The notes beneath the pieces are model-generated. The model was given only the letters and a program-made list of their open reading frames with translations, was not told the origin of the DNA and ran no database searches. A DNA stretch of 64,000 bases from NCBI RefSeq assembly GCF_900089755.1, contig NZ_FLOC01000007.1, positions 62,001 through 126,000 of the forward strand, written 5' to 3'. Positions within the stretch are counted from its first letter, which is position 1. The number at the start of each line of letters is the position of its first letter. Source of the DNA: Marinomonas aquimarina. Lineage in GTDB: Bacteria > Pseudomonadota > Gammaproteobacteria > Pseudomonadales > Marinomonadaceae. The position numbers and the translations under genes were made by a program. This document shows positions 41,718 to 48,896 of this stretch, one piece after another.

Positions 41718-43175
41718 TTAGTAAGGGCTAGGAATATCTGTCATTGAAACCAAGACACTTTTCACTTGGGTGTAAGCACGTAGTGTCTCAATACCGTTTT
41801 CACGACCCACACCAGACTCTTTGTAACCGCCTACTGGCATTTCTGCTGGCGACGCGCCCCAAGTGTTGATCCAACAAATCCCCGCTTCTAGCTGTTTGAT
41901 CACACGGTGAGCACGGCTCACATCTTTGGTGAAAACACCTGCTGCAAGGCCATACTTTGTGTCGTTGGCACGACGGATCGCTTCGTCTTCGTCTTTGAAA
42001 CTTAGTACTGACATGACTGGGCCAAAGATCTCTTCACGAACCTGTGGCATGTCGTCAGTGCAGTCAGTGAAAACGGTTGGTTGAACGAAAGCGCCGTTGT
42101 CACAGCCGTTTGCTGTGTGGCGTTCGCCGCCACATAACAAGGTTGCGCCCGCGTCTTTTGCCGCTTGGATGTAACCTAGGACTTTTTCCATGTGGTCTTG
42201 GTTAATCAATGAGCCTACTTGAGTGTCCATATCCATTGGGTCGCCAATGATCATGGCTTCGGTACGCTGTTTTAGTTCTGCTTTGAAGGCGTCTAGCATG
42301 TCTTCGTGAACAAATACGCGAGTACCGTTAGTACACACTTCACCTTGAGTGTAGAAGTTGGCCAGCATGGCACCGGATACCGCTTGGTCAACCGGCATAT
42401 CAGGGAAAATGATCAGCGGTGATTTACCGCCCAGTTCCATGGTCACATCTTTTAGCGATGATGCTGATGCCGACATCACTTTCTTACCTGTGCCGACTTC
42501 ACCGGTGAAGGATACTTTGTCGATCTCTGGGTGGTTGGTGATCAATTGACCGGTGCTGGCGTTGCCTTGCACGATGTTGAACACGCCGTCAGGAAGGCCT
42601 GCCTCAGTGAAAATTTCCGCCAGTTTGTACGCCGTTAGCGGTGTTTCTTCGGAAGGTTTGAAGATCATCGCATTGCCTGCCGCCAACGCTGGACCAGATT
42701 TCCAGCAAGCGATTTGAATCGGGTAGTTCCAAGCGCCGATACCAGCACAGATGCCCAGTGGTTCACGACGAGAGTAGAAGAAGCTGTCCGCATCGAGGTC
42801 TTGGAAGTCGCCTTGAATTTTGTCGGCTAGGCCGGCGTAGTATTCGATCACGTCGGCGCCGGTTTGGATGTCGACCACGATGGCTTCTTGCAGCGGTTTA
42901 CCGGTATCCAATACTTCAAGCTTGGCGATTTCTTCGTTGTTTTCACGCAGTAGATCAGCCGCGCGTTTTAGGATGCGGCCACGCTCAACACCACTCATTG
43001 CGGCCCAGATACGTTGACCCTGTTTCGCAGAGTCGATGGCGGCTTGCAGTTCAGCAGCACCGGCAGTTTCGATCGTTGCTAGTAATTCGCCTGTTGCTGG
43101 GTTGTAAGTGTTAAAAGTTTCACCAGTCGTTGACGCAAGGTAGCGGCCATTGATGTATTGCTGCTTATTTGCCAT
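41718..43175 (-). CDS. betB: Betaine aldehyde dehydrogenase
   Basis: NAD(P)-dependent aldehyde dehydrogenase of 485 residues making glycine betaine, the osmoprotectant. Catalytic Glu in MELGGKSP near residue 249 and catalytic Cys in [12 protein letters not shown] near 283; NAD site [12 protein letters not shown]. Ends with [18 protein letters not shown], typical of BetB. It is the first gene of betBA; an inverted repeat resembling BetI operators lies about 80 bases upstream. No betI or choline transporter gene is in the window. Confidence 0.95.
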   Translation of the reverse strand: MANKQQYINGRYLASTTGETFNTYNPATGELLATIETAGAAELQAAIDSAKQGQRIWAAMSGVERGRILKRAADLLRENNEEIAKLEVLDTGKPLQEAIVVDIQTGADVIEYYAGLADKIQGDFQDLDADSFFYSRREPLGICAGIGAWNYPIQIACWKSGPALAAGNAMIFKPSEETPLTAYKLAEIFTEAGLPDGVFNIVQGNASTGQLITNHPEIDKVSFTGEVGTGKKVMSASASSLKDVTMELGGKSPLIIFPDMPVDQAVSGAMLANFYTQGEVCTNGTRVFVHEDMLDAFKAELKQRTEAMIIGDPMDMDTQVGSLINQDHMEKVLGYIQAAKDAGATLLCGGERHTANGCDNGAFVQPTVFTDCTDDMPQVREEIFGPVMSVLSFKDEDEAIRRANDTKYGLAAGVFTKDVSRAHRVIKQLEAGICWINTWGASPAEMPVGGYKESGVGRENGIETLRAYTQVKSVLVSMTDIPSPY

Positions 43176-43255
43176 GTATCACCTCTCAAAACTAAATAAC
43201 GGGTCCTGTATGGGACTGAAATAGGGGGCTCGAGATAACTTAGCACTGGGCTAAT

Positions 43256-43283
43256 TTTTTATTAAATGAGCGTTTAATAAAAA
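43256..43283 (-). promoter_or_regulatory. BetI-like operator upstream of betB
   Basis: Perfect 11-bp inverted repeat TTTTTATTAAA / TTTAATAAAAA around TGAGCG. Within it TGAGCGTTTAAT is close to the BetI box core TGAACGTTCAAT as I remember it (10 of 12). Its position about 80 bases before the betB start fits choline-responsive repression. Confidence 0.45.
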
Positions 43284-43377
43284 TCATTGTACATAAAATG
43301 AGTGATTTTGAAATGGATAACGGCAAAAAAATTTCGCTCGGGGTGGAAAAAGTGGTGGTGTTGGGGCGCTCAGAGAC

Positions 43378-43413
43378 AAAAAAAGGGCCTTTACTCAATG
43401 AGTAAAGGCCCTT
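43378..43413 (-). terminator. Rho-independent terminator of the early-set domain gene
   Basis: Perfect 15-bp stem AAGGGCCTTTACTCA / TGAGTAAAGGCCCTT with a one-base spacer (a realistic loop is 5 bases), followed on the minus strand by eight T. It begins 21 bases past the stop codon at 43435. Confidence 0.9.
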
Positions 43414-43434
43414 CGGAACCGTAGACGAAAGTGT

Positions 43435-43740
43435 TTATATTTCGAGTACGCAGTTGTGTTCTGGGCTAACTGGGCTTTGCGCATAGGCGTCGGCACTGTC
43501 ATCGTTGAGCCAAGTGGTGCCGTCGATCAAGTAGCGAAATTGATACTGCTTGTCTTTCTCCAAGTTGATGGTGGAGGAAAATACGCCGGTTTTCTGTTTA
43601 CGCATCGGTGTGGCCGATTCGTCCCAATTATTAAAGTCTCCGACAAGGTGGACTTTCTTCACCCCTTCCAGTTGGTCGACTGGCAGGGCAAACTTCACTT
43701 TGCACTCGGGTTTGGTTTTCAAATAGGTTTTTTCGATCAT
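43435..43740 (-). CDS. Isoamylase early-set (CBM48/AMPK-like) domain protein
   Basis: Single-domain protein of 101 residues from ATG 43740 (GGAG seven bases upstream); the 22 codons upstream that are in frame lack family similarity. The domain is the glycogen-binding beta-sandwich: VKFALPVDQLEGVKKVHLVG, then DFNNWDESATPM and QYQFRYLIDGTTWLND. The Trp in FNNW and the Gly/Trp in the last strand are the sugar-contact residues in CBM48. No catalytic domain follows. It may bind glycogen or act as an adaptor; no glycogen genes are nearby. Confidence 0.82.
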   Translation of the reverse strand: MIEKTYLKTKPECKVKFALPVDQLEGVKKVHLVGDFNNWDESATPMRKQKTGVFSSTINLEKDKQYQFRYLIDGTTWLNDDSADAYAQSPVSPEHNCVLEI

Positions 43741-43990
43741 CTTCAGCTCCTTGAGTCCGCAACAGGATTCATGTGACTTATGCACATCCAGTTTTTTTGC
43801 AAGCAAGTCTTACGCCAATGGGGACAAGTTAGGGGGTTATCCCCAGTCCAGCCACTGTAAAGCGCTCCTATAACCGATACTACATAATATGAGCGCTAAA
43901 AATGAGGGCATATTGTCTAAACTATGCACAATTTCTTGGCTTAAGCGGCTAAAATATTAGCAGTAACACAATCATAATGAGGAGGTTTCC

Positions 43991-44110
43991 ATGGAATTCG
44001 CTCATGTGGTCTTACTTATTTTAGCCGTCGCCTTAGTCTTTAAACTTGCCTATCTGTGGTATCTCAAACACCATCAACAGGACAAGCATCACTCCCATCA
44101 CGACTCTTGA
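43991..44110 (+). CDS. Small 39-residue single-span membrane protein with His-rich tail
   Basis: Short gene with a strong ribosome site, GGAGG at 43981-43985 five bases before the ATG. The product starts MEFAHVVLLILAVALVFKLA, forming one membrane helix (residues 5-25), and ends with a hydrophilic tail containing seven His after residue 26 (KHHQQDK, HHSHHDS). The stop at 44108-44110 overlaps the end of the convergent acyltransferase gene by 13 bases. The tail could bind metal or interact with a partner. Function unknown; no family recognised. Confidence 0.6.
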   Translation: MEFAHVVLLILAVALVFKLAYLWYLKHHQQDKHHSHHDS

Positions 44111-45831
44111 GTCGCCTCATGAGAGGTTAGGTAGCGTTTGCGTTTGCTGTCTTTGACCTTATTCAAATCCACCAATACCAAGCCGTCCACGCAGTAGCCA
44201 AAGCTTGCGTCGACACCAAAGTCGAGGAAGCGCACACCGCCGTCGTCACACAGTTCACTGTATTGTTTAAACAGCGTCGGCACGGCGGCGCCGAGATTGC
44301 CTAACTGCTCTTTCAGGCTACGGAAGTCTTCTTCGTAGCTGTCGCCTGTAAAGTAGCTAGCCAATAGTTCTTTGTGCTCTGGCTGAATCGTGTAACGGTT
44401 GTAAGAAGCCGCTAGATGATCTTGGTCGGCAAAATAGGTGCGGTAGAAGTGCACAATCATGTCTTTCGCCAGTGGTGGGAAATTGCCACTCAAGCTGACG
44501 GGACCAAACATATAGCGTACTTCTGGGTGTTTCATTAGGTAGGCACCAATGCCGTACCAGAGGTAATCTAGGCTGCGTTTGCCCCAATACTTGGGCTGCA
44601 CGAAGCTACGGCCAAGCTCAATACCTTGCTCGAAATAAGACTCCATATCACAGCTGTAACTAAATAAAGTGCTGCTGTAAAGGCTTTGGTCTTTGTCGGA
44701 TTTTAGGTAACGGTAGACTTCACCAATGCGGTATGCGCCGACGATTTCCAGCTCCTCTTCGTCCCACAATACTAAATGGCGGTAGTACTGATCGTACTTA
44801 TCCAAGTCTTTTTGCTCGCCAGTGCCTTCGCCCACTTTACGGAAAGCGATCTCGCGTAAGCGACCGATTTCCTGCATCAAACTCGACTCATGTTCGTATT
44901 CGGCCAAGTAGATTTGCTTGTTGTCTTTAGTCGATCCCAAGTGCTCAGCTCGTTTGAGCTCTAATTTTAGTTGCTGACGATTTTGGGGATGCGAGATGGT
45001 TTTTTCGGTCTTAAGCAGAGGCTTGCGACCCTTGGCAATGCGGTACAAATGACGCTTCACCAGCTTGTTCTTTTCTTTGCTGCTGAGTGGCAACTTAGCC
45101 AATTCTTGAATCGGAATTGGTTCACCCACTTGAATCGGGATGCGACGATTGCGTTGGCGGAACATCTCGTTGGCCAGCTGCATGGTCGACAATGGACGGT
45201 ATACCCAAGAGCTGGTGTAGAACATCATCGAGTTACGGCCACCGATATGCACGGGCAAGATTTGACTGTTGGTTTTCTCAGCGATCTTAAGGTAGCTGGA
45301 GTTCCATTTCAGGTCTTTCACACCGCTCGGTGAGAGGCGCGATACTTCCCCTGCAGGAAAGATAATGACGCATTCTTCACGATGTAAGCAGTCCATGATG
45401 GCTTTTAATTGCTTACGTCCCGTTTTGCCGCCCATGTTGTCGACTGGCAGTACCAGACCTTTTAGGGCGTCAAAGCCCATCAGCAAGTCGTTCGCAACGA
45501 TCTTAACGTCGGGGCGGATCTCAGCAATAAGGCGCAGAATCGCTAGGCCATCTAAGGCACCGAGAGGATGGTTAGCAACGATCAAGGTGCGGCCAATGGC
45601 TGGGATATTGCGGCGATCTACTTGGCTCGCTTGATAACCAAAATTGAAATGGTCCAGCACGCGATCAATAAACTCAAAGCCGACACAGCTGCCGTGTTGC
45701 TCGAGGAATTGGTTAACTTCGCTTTCGTGAAAAAGACGTTTTAAAAAGCTGACAGTGGGTTTGGTAATAAGAGGGCTCTTATCAAAAAAACCGGGGGCCT
45801 TACTGGAAATAATTTGTTCGACTTGTAACAC
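44098..45831 (-). CDS. Bifunctional acyltransferase, OlsF-like ornithine lipid synthase
   Basis: Protein of 577 residues with two acyltransferase modules. N-terminal PlsC-like domain (about 60-270): NHPLGALDG active-site motif near residue 88, VIIFPAGEVSRLS near 155 and ILPVHIGGRNSMMFY. C-terminal GNAT/hemolysin-like domain (about 300-560): EIGRLREIAFRKVGEGTG, GAYRIGE, and FGPVSLSGNFP. This fusion is the architecture of OlsF from Serratia, which makes ornithine lipids alone: the C-terminal part adds a hydroxy-fatty acid to ornithine and the N-terminal part adds the second chain. The product is inferred by architecture. A long upstream region of 147 bases contains an 18-bp palindrome. Confidence 0.75.
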   Translation of the reverse strand: MLQVEQIISSKAPGFFDKSPLITKPTVSFLKRLFHESEVNQFLEQHGSCVGFEFIDRVLDHFNFGYQASQVDRRNIPAIGRTLIVANHPLGALDGLAILRLIAEIRPDVKIVANDLLMGFDALKGLVLPVDNMGGKTGRKQLKAIMDCLHREECVIIFPAGEVSRLSPSGVKDLKWNSSYLKIAEKTNSQILPVHIGGRNSMMFYTSSWVYRPLSTMQLANEMFRQRNRRIPIQVGEPIPIQELAKLPLSSKEKNKLVKRHLYRIAKGRKPLLKTEKTISHPQNRQQLKLELKRAEHLGSTKDNKQIYLAEYEHESSLMQEIGRLREIAFRKVGEGTGEQKDLDKYDQYYRHLVLWDEEELEIVGAYRIGEVYRYLKSDKDQSLYSSTLFSYSCDMESYFEQGIELGRSFVQPKYWGKRSLDYLWYGIGAYLMKHPEVRYMFGPVSLSGNFPPLAKDMIVHFYRTYFADQDHLAASYNRYTIQPEHKELLASYFTGDSYEEDFRSLKEQLGNLGAAVPTLFKQYSELCDDGGVRFLDFGVDASFGYCVDGLVLVDLNKVKDSKRKRYLTSHEATQES

Positions 45832-45932
45832 GATATTGCTCCGCTAACCTTTACATATCTCGTAAACAGGCTAGGGAGTGACGGTGACAGGGGAGTGACG
45901 AATTTGTGTCGGCTTGATGACAAAGTGAACAG

Positions 45933-45950
45933 TTTTGTGGCGCCACAAAA
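45933..45950. promoter_or_regulatory. Perfect 18-bp palindrome between SutA-like and OlsF-like genes
   Basis: TTTTGTGGCGCCACAAAA reads the same on both strands. It touches the terminator hairpin of the SutA-like gene and is about 100 bases upstream of the OlsF-like gene, both on the minus strand. It could be a regulator site or part of a compound termination structure. Confidence 0.35.
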
Positions 45951-45972
45951 AAGCCGATCGGTGATCGGCTTT
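45945..45972 (-). terminator. Rho-independent terminator of the SutA-like gene
   Basis: Read on the minus strand: AAAGCCGATC / GATCGGCTTT with a 3-base loop, ending in six T. Starts 7 bases past the stop codon. Confidence 0.88.
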
Positions 45973-45978
45973 AGAGAA

Positions 45979-46164
45979 TTATTCGGCTTTAGGTTTGCTG
46001 TTGCCGAGGGTGATATGGCGTGAGCCTTTAAAATTGCTCTGGCCACTAACGCCAGGATCGATTTGCTCGATTTGTCCACCACGTGCCAAAAACTCTTCCA
46101 TTTGTTTTTCAATTGTCGCGGATGTCTCCATTGGAACATCGGCTTGTTTCTTTTTTGCAGCCAC
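45979..46164 (-). CDS. SutA-like small transcription regulator without acidic N-terminus
   Basis: Protein of 61 residues. GTG 46164 is chosen as start because AAGGA lies seven bases upstream; a longer frame to 46215 lacks a ribosome site. After a basic stretch (AAKKK) comes IEKQMEEFLARGGQIEQIDP and a C-terminal GSRHITLGN. This matches the C-terminal pattern of Pseudomonas SutA (MEEFLSRGG, then Pro-Val and GSR), an RNA polymerase-binding factor of slow-growing cells. The long acidic N-terminal arm of SutA is missing. Orthology is an inference from a short motif. Monocistronic with its own terminator. Confidence 0.55.
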   Translation of the reverse strand: MAAKKKQADVPMETSATIEKQMEEFLARGGQIEQIDPGVSGQSNFKGSRHITLGNSKPKAE

Positions 46165-46248
46165 GGTGTATTCCTTGTAATTTTTAGATTGAGTTCTAAT
46201 TATATCAAATTTCAAGGGCCATGGCTTTAGTTTATTTTTTCGACGATA

Positions 46249-46932
46249 TTAGCCGCTGTTCAATGCACTACTAGGGTGAAAGTAGCGCATGATCGGATTG
46301 AGTAAACGGGTCATCCAACCGGTAAACTCGATTGGGGAGTCGAGCACAATCAAGCAGATACATTCAGCATCTTTGGTTACCCGAGGTTGATGTTTGTGGC
46401 TTTGATCGCGACAAATAAAGTCACCTTCGCGGTATAATCCGTCTTCATCGGAAAACGCCCCCTTGAGTACCACGGTAATTTCATTACCGGTGTGGCGATG
46501 ACTTGGCAGGCGGGCACCCGGTTTGACGCGGGATAAGGCAATCTGTACCCCACCCATTTCATTACTAAGAGTAGCCAGCTTGAACGAGGGGGTTAAATGA
46601 ATCCAGTTCAAAGCATTAAAGCCTTTTGGAATAAAGCGGCGCAAGGATTCAGGTACATACCGCATGCCCTCGCGTACCTCTGTCTCGGCGTCCGGTTGCG
46701 CTTGTGTGATGGCTGCCAACACATTGCTTTTAAGTTTGGCCATGTGCGCTTGGCTGGCGGTTTCAGTATGGCTGGCTAACATCTCTGCGCCGACCATATT
46801 AAGACGTCTTACTTGCTCGCGGCACTGGGAACATTGATCAAGATGCACGGACACCGCTAACGCATGAGCGAGGGGCAGGCTTGCCGCAGAATATTCGGTC
46901 AATATGTCGAGTGTTGGGTGGCAGCTAAGCAT
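46249..46932 (-). CDS. chrR: ChrR-type zinc anti-sigma factor
   Basis: Cytoplasmic anti-sigma factor of 227 residues that holds RpoE until singlet oxygen or related stress. Zinc anti-sigma domain: His5, His30, Cys34 and Cys37 correspond to His6, His31, Cys35 and Cys38 of Rhodobacter ChrR. C-terminal cupin: His145, His147, Glu151 and His181 correspond to His141, His143, Glu147 and His177, the second zinc site needed for the singlet-oxygen response. Both sites are intact, so sensing should be functional. It follows rpoE by 5 bases. Confidence 0.93.
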   Translation of the reverse strand: MLSCHPTLDILTEYSAASLPLAHALAVSVHLDQCSQCREQVRRLNMVGAEMLASHTETASQAHMAKLKSNVLAAITQAQPDAETEVREGMRYVPESLRRFIPKGFNALNWIHLTPSFKLATLSNEMGGVQIALSRVKPGARLPSHRHTGNEITVVLKGAFSDEDGLYREGDFICRDQSHKHQPRVTKDAECICLIVLDSPIEFTGWMTRLLNPIMRYFHPSSALNSG

Positions 46933-46937
46933 AACGA

Positions 46938-47513
46938 CTACCTCTTTATAATTACGGATAACTTGTGCAACGCAAGGCGTACGCGAGACTTCACCGTACC
47001 CAAAGGCAGGCCCAGTTCTTGCGACGCTTCCGAGTGGCTTTTACCTTCCAAATAGACCTTTGACAGCACCTGCTGTTGTTCATTGGGCAATTGGCTTAAA
47101 CCGTCACGGATACGCTCTTCATCACGTTGCTGTTGTGCTTCACGAAATGGATCGGCGTTTTCATCCGCCATCTCGCTCCAAAAATCTTCTGGATCTATAT
47201 CGCTTTGGTAACGACCATTCTTGCGCATGTAATCAATGCGCGCATTACGAGCGATGGTAAAAATCCATGTGTTTAGCGATGCTGTCGCTGGGTTATACAA
47301 ATGCGCTTTATTCCAAATACGGATCATCACTTCCTGTGCAATGTCATCCGCCATTAAATTGGCACCAGGCTGTGCCGCAAGGCAAAAAGCTCGGATACGT
47401 GGCGCGTAATGATCAAACAAGCGTTCCAGAGCTCGAGTATCTCGGGCGGTGGCAACTTGTGTTATGGCGTCCACCAAACTGGTGTCGGCGCTGGTTTCAG
47501 AAACAGTGTTCAT
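46938..47513 (-). CDS. rpoE: ECF sigma factor RpoE (ECF11, ChrR-controlled)
   Basis: Extracytoplasmic-function sigma factor of 191 residues from ATG 47513 (GGAG upstream; a longer frame to 47576 runs over the promoter). Region 2: LERLFDHYAPRIRAFCLA, ADDIAQEVMIRIWNKA and TWIFTIARNARIDYMRKN. Region 4: LPNEQQQVLSKVYLEGKSHS, ASQELGLPLGTVKSRVRLAL. Together with ChrR it defines the singlet-oxygen pathway. Its own promoter region holds a perfect TGATCC -35 hexamer, consistent with autoregulation. The divergent operon at 47679-54009 is the probable target. Confidence 0.93.
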   Translation of the reverse strand: MNTVSETSADTSLVDAITQVATARDTRALERLFDHYAPRIRAFCLAAQPGANLMADDIAQEVMIRIWNKAHLYNPATASLNTWIFTIARNARIDYMRKNGRYQSDIDPEDFWSEMADENADPFREAQQQRDEERIRDGLSQLPNEQQQVLSKVYLEGKSHSEASQELGLPLGTVKSRVRLALHKLSVIIKR

Positions 47514-47575
47514 CCTAAGCTCCAAACGTGCACGTGGGTCAGTCTGGGTGTGGCGAAGACCCCTTCGCAGTAGCA

Positions 47576-47604
47576 TTATACGAAGAAGTATTTGGCTTGG
47601 ATCA
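47576..47604 (-). promoter_or_regulatory. RpoE(ECF11)-type promoter of rpoE-chrR
   Basis: On the minus strand TGATCC (47604-47599), 18 bases, TATAA (47580-47576). The Rhodobacter RpoE consensus is TGATCC-N18-TAAGA; the -35 box and spacing are exact. The -10 ends 62 bases before the rpoE start. Confidence 0.75.
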
Positions 47605-47605
47605 G

Positions 47606-47634
47606 TGATCTAAAGACTTTTTTACAACGTAATT
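47606..47634 (+). promoter_or_regulatory. RpoE(ECF11)-type promoter of the lipid-modification operon
   Basis: TGATCT (47606-47611), 18 bases, TAATT (47630-47634); one -35 mismatch and two -10 mismatches to TGATCC-N18-TAAGA. It is divergent from the rpoE promoter, with the two -35 boxes separated by one base (47605). The -10 ends 44 bases before the first gene. Confidence 0.65.
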
Positions 47635-47678
47635 ACCGCACAGACATACTTCATTCTAGGACGCTCAGGACAATCTGT

Positions 47679-48128
47679 ATGCAGACAACCGACTTGAATC
47701 CCAAACATGCCTTAATTGAACGCTTTAAAGCGTTCTACAAGGACGTCAAGCATCCGCGTCTTGATGCTATTGGCGAAGTCTATTCCAGTCAGGTTAAGTT
47801 CCGGGATCCGATACACCAAGTCCAAGGTTTAGATAAGCTGCATGCTTACCTTTATGACATGTGTGAAAGTGTGGGCAGTGGTCGGTTTGAATTCTTAGAC
47901 CAACTAGTCGGCACGGATACCGCCTACATAAAATGGAATATGTACTTCCAGCATCCTAAACTTGGCAGCGAGACCATTATTGTACGTGGCATGTCGCAAA
48001 TCCAGTTTGACGATCGTATTTATTATCATGAAGACGTTTACGATATGGGGCAGATGGTTTACGAACATGTGCCTGTTGTCGGTTGGGCGGTCAAACGACT
48101 GCGCAAACGTCTCACCACGGAGGGGTAA
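47679..48128 (+). CDS. NTF2/SnoaL-like protein, first gene of the RpoE-linked operon
   Basis: Protein of 149 residues from ATG 47679 (AGGA eight bases upstream); a longer frame starts before the promoter -10 and is rejected. The fold is a nuclear-transport-factor-2-like cone: ALIERFKAFYKDVKHPRLDA, IGEVYSSQVKFRDP, and HEDVYDMGQMVYEHVPVVGW. Such proteins are enzymes or ligand binders; no catalytic residues can be named. It ends directly at the next gene's ATG. Homologues accompany ChrR/RpoE operons in several proteobacteria. Confidence 0.8.
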   Translation: MQTTDLNPKHALIERFKAFYKDVKHPRLDAIGEVYSSQVKFRDPIHQVQGLDKLHAYLYDMCESVGSGRFEFLDQLVGTDTAYIKWNMYFQHPKLGSETIIVRGMSQIQFDDRIYYHEDVYDMGQMVYEHVPVVGWAVKRLRKRLTTEG

Positions 48129-48884
48129 ATGAGTACCACAACAAGCAAAACAGTATGGATTACTGGTGCCAGCTCTGGGTTAGGGCTGGCCTTAGTAAAG
48201 CATTATCTACTGACCGGCCATAAGGTGATCGCGTCAGCGCGCCGTGAAGGTGAGCTGAAACATCTGCAGCGCCTGTATCCAGATGAGCTTTACTTTATTC
48301 CATTCGATGTTACCAAGGACAGTGACATCGATACGGCTAAAGCGGCATTGGAGCAACGTACTAAGCGTTTGGATCTGGCCATCCTTAATGCCGGCACCTG
48401 CGAATATTTGGACATTGAAACCCCAGATTGGGCGCTGTTTGAACGGGTCAACCAAGTCAACTACATGGGCATGGTGCGTTCGTTACAGGTGTGTTTGCCA
48501 CTGTTAAAAACCACCCCAGAGGCGCACTTAGTTGGGGTCTGCTCGCAAGCGGTGCAAGCGCCTTTTATCCGCTCCGAGGCCTATGGCGCGAGCAAGGCCG
48601 CAGTGCGTTATCTATTGGATTCATTACGCCTCGATCTGGCACCGGATGACATTGCCGTAAGCTGTATTATGCCAGGCTTTATCGACACGCCACTGACCCA
48701 GCGAAACGATTTTGATATGCCGTTTATTATGTCTCCTGAGCAGGCCGCCCACCGTATTGAGCAAGCCATTAGCAAACGCGTTTACGAATATGCCTTTCCA
48801 AAACGTCTGTCTGCGGTATTGGCACTGGCTCGTTTGTTTCCTAGAACATGGTTTAAGCACAACGCGCGCAAGCGTTCCAAATAA
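48129..48884 (+). CDS. Short-chain dehydrogenase/reductase
   Basis: Classical SDR of 251 residues. NAD(P) loop TGASSGLGLALVKHY near residues 12-26, NAG in ILNAGTCEY near 86, catalytic Ser in GVCSQAVQ and YGASK (Tyr and Lys) near 153-157. The basic residue after the Gly-rich loop region suggests NADPH. Starts immediately after the NTF2-like gene stop. In this RpoE operon it may act on modified or oxidised lipid aldehydes; substrate not known. Confidence 0.9.
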   Translation: MSTTTSKTVWITGASSGLGLALVKHYLLTGHKVIASARREGELKHLQRLYPDELYFIPFDVTKDSDIDTAKAALEQRTKRLDLAILNAGTCEYLDIETPDWALFERVNQVNYMGMVRSLQVCLPLLKTTPEAHLVGVCSQAVQAPFIRSEAYGASKAAVRYLLDSLRLDLAPDDIAVSCIMPGFIDTPLTQRNDFDMPFIMSPEQAAHRIEQAISKRVYEYAFPKRLSAVLALARLFPRTWFKHNARKRSK

Positions 48885-48896
48885 AGGACAAGACAC

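Noticed and set aside
43861-43897. Inverted repeat AGCGCTC...GAGCGCT with a 23-base spacer
   Set aside because: Arms are short and the spacing is wide; it may be chance in this promoter region.
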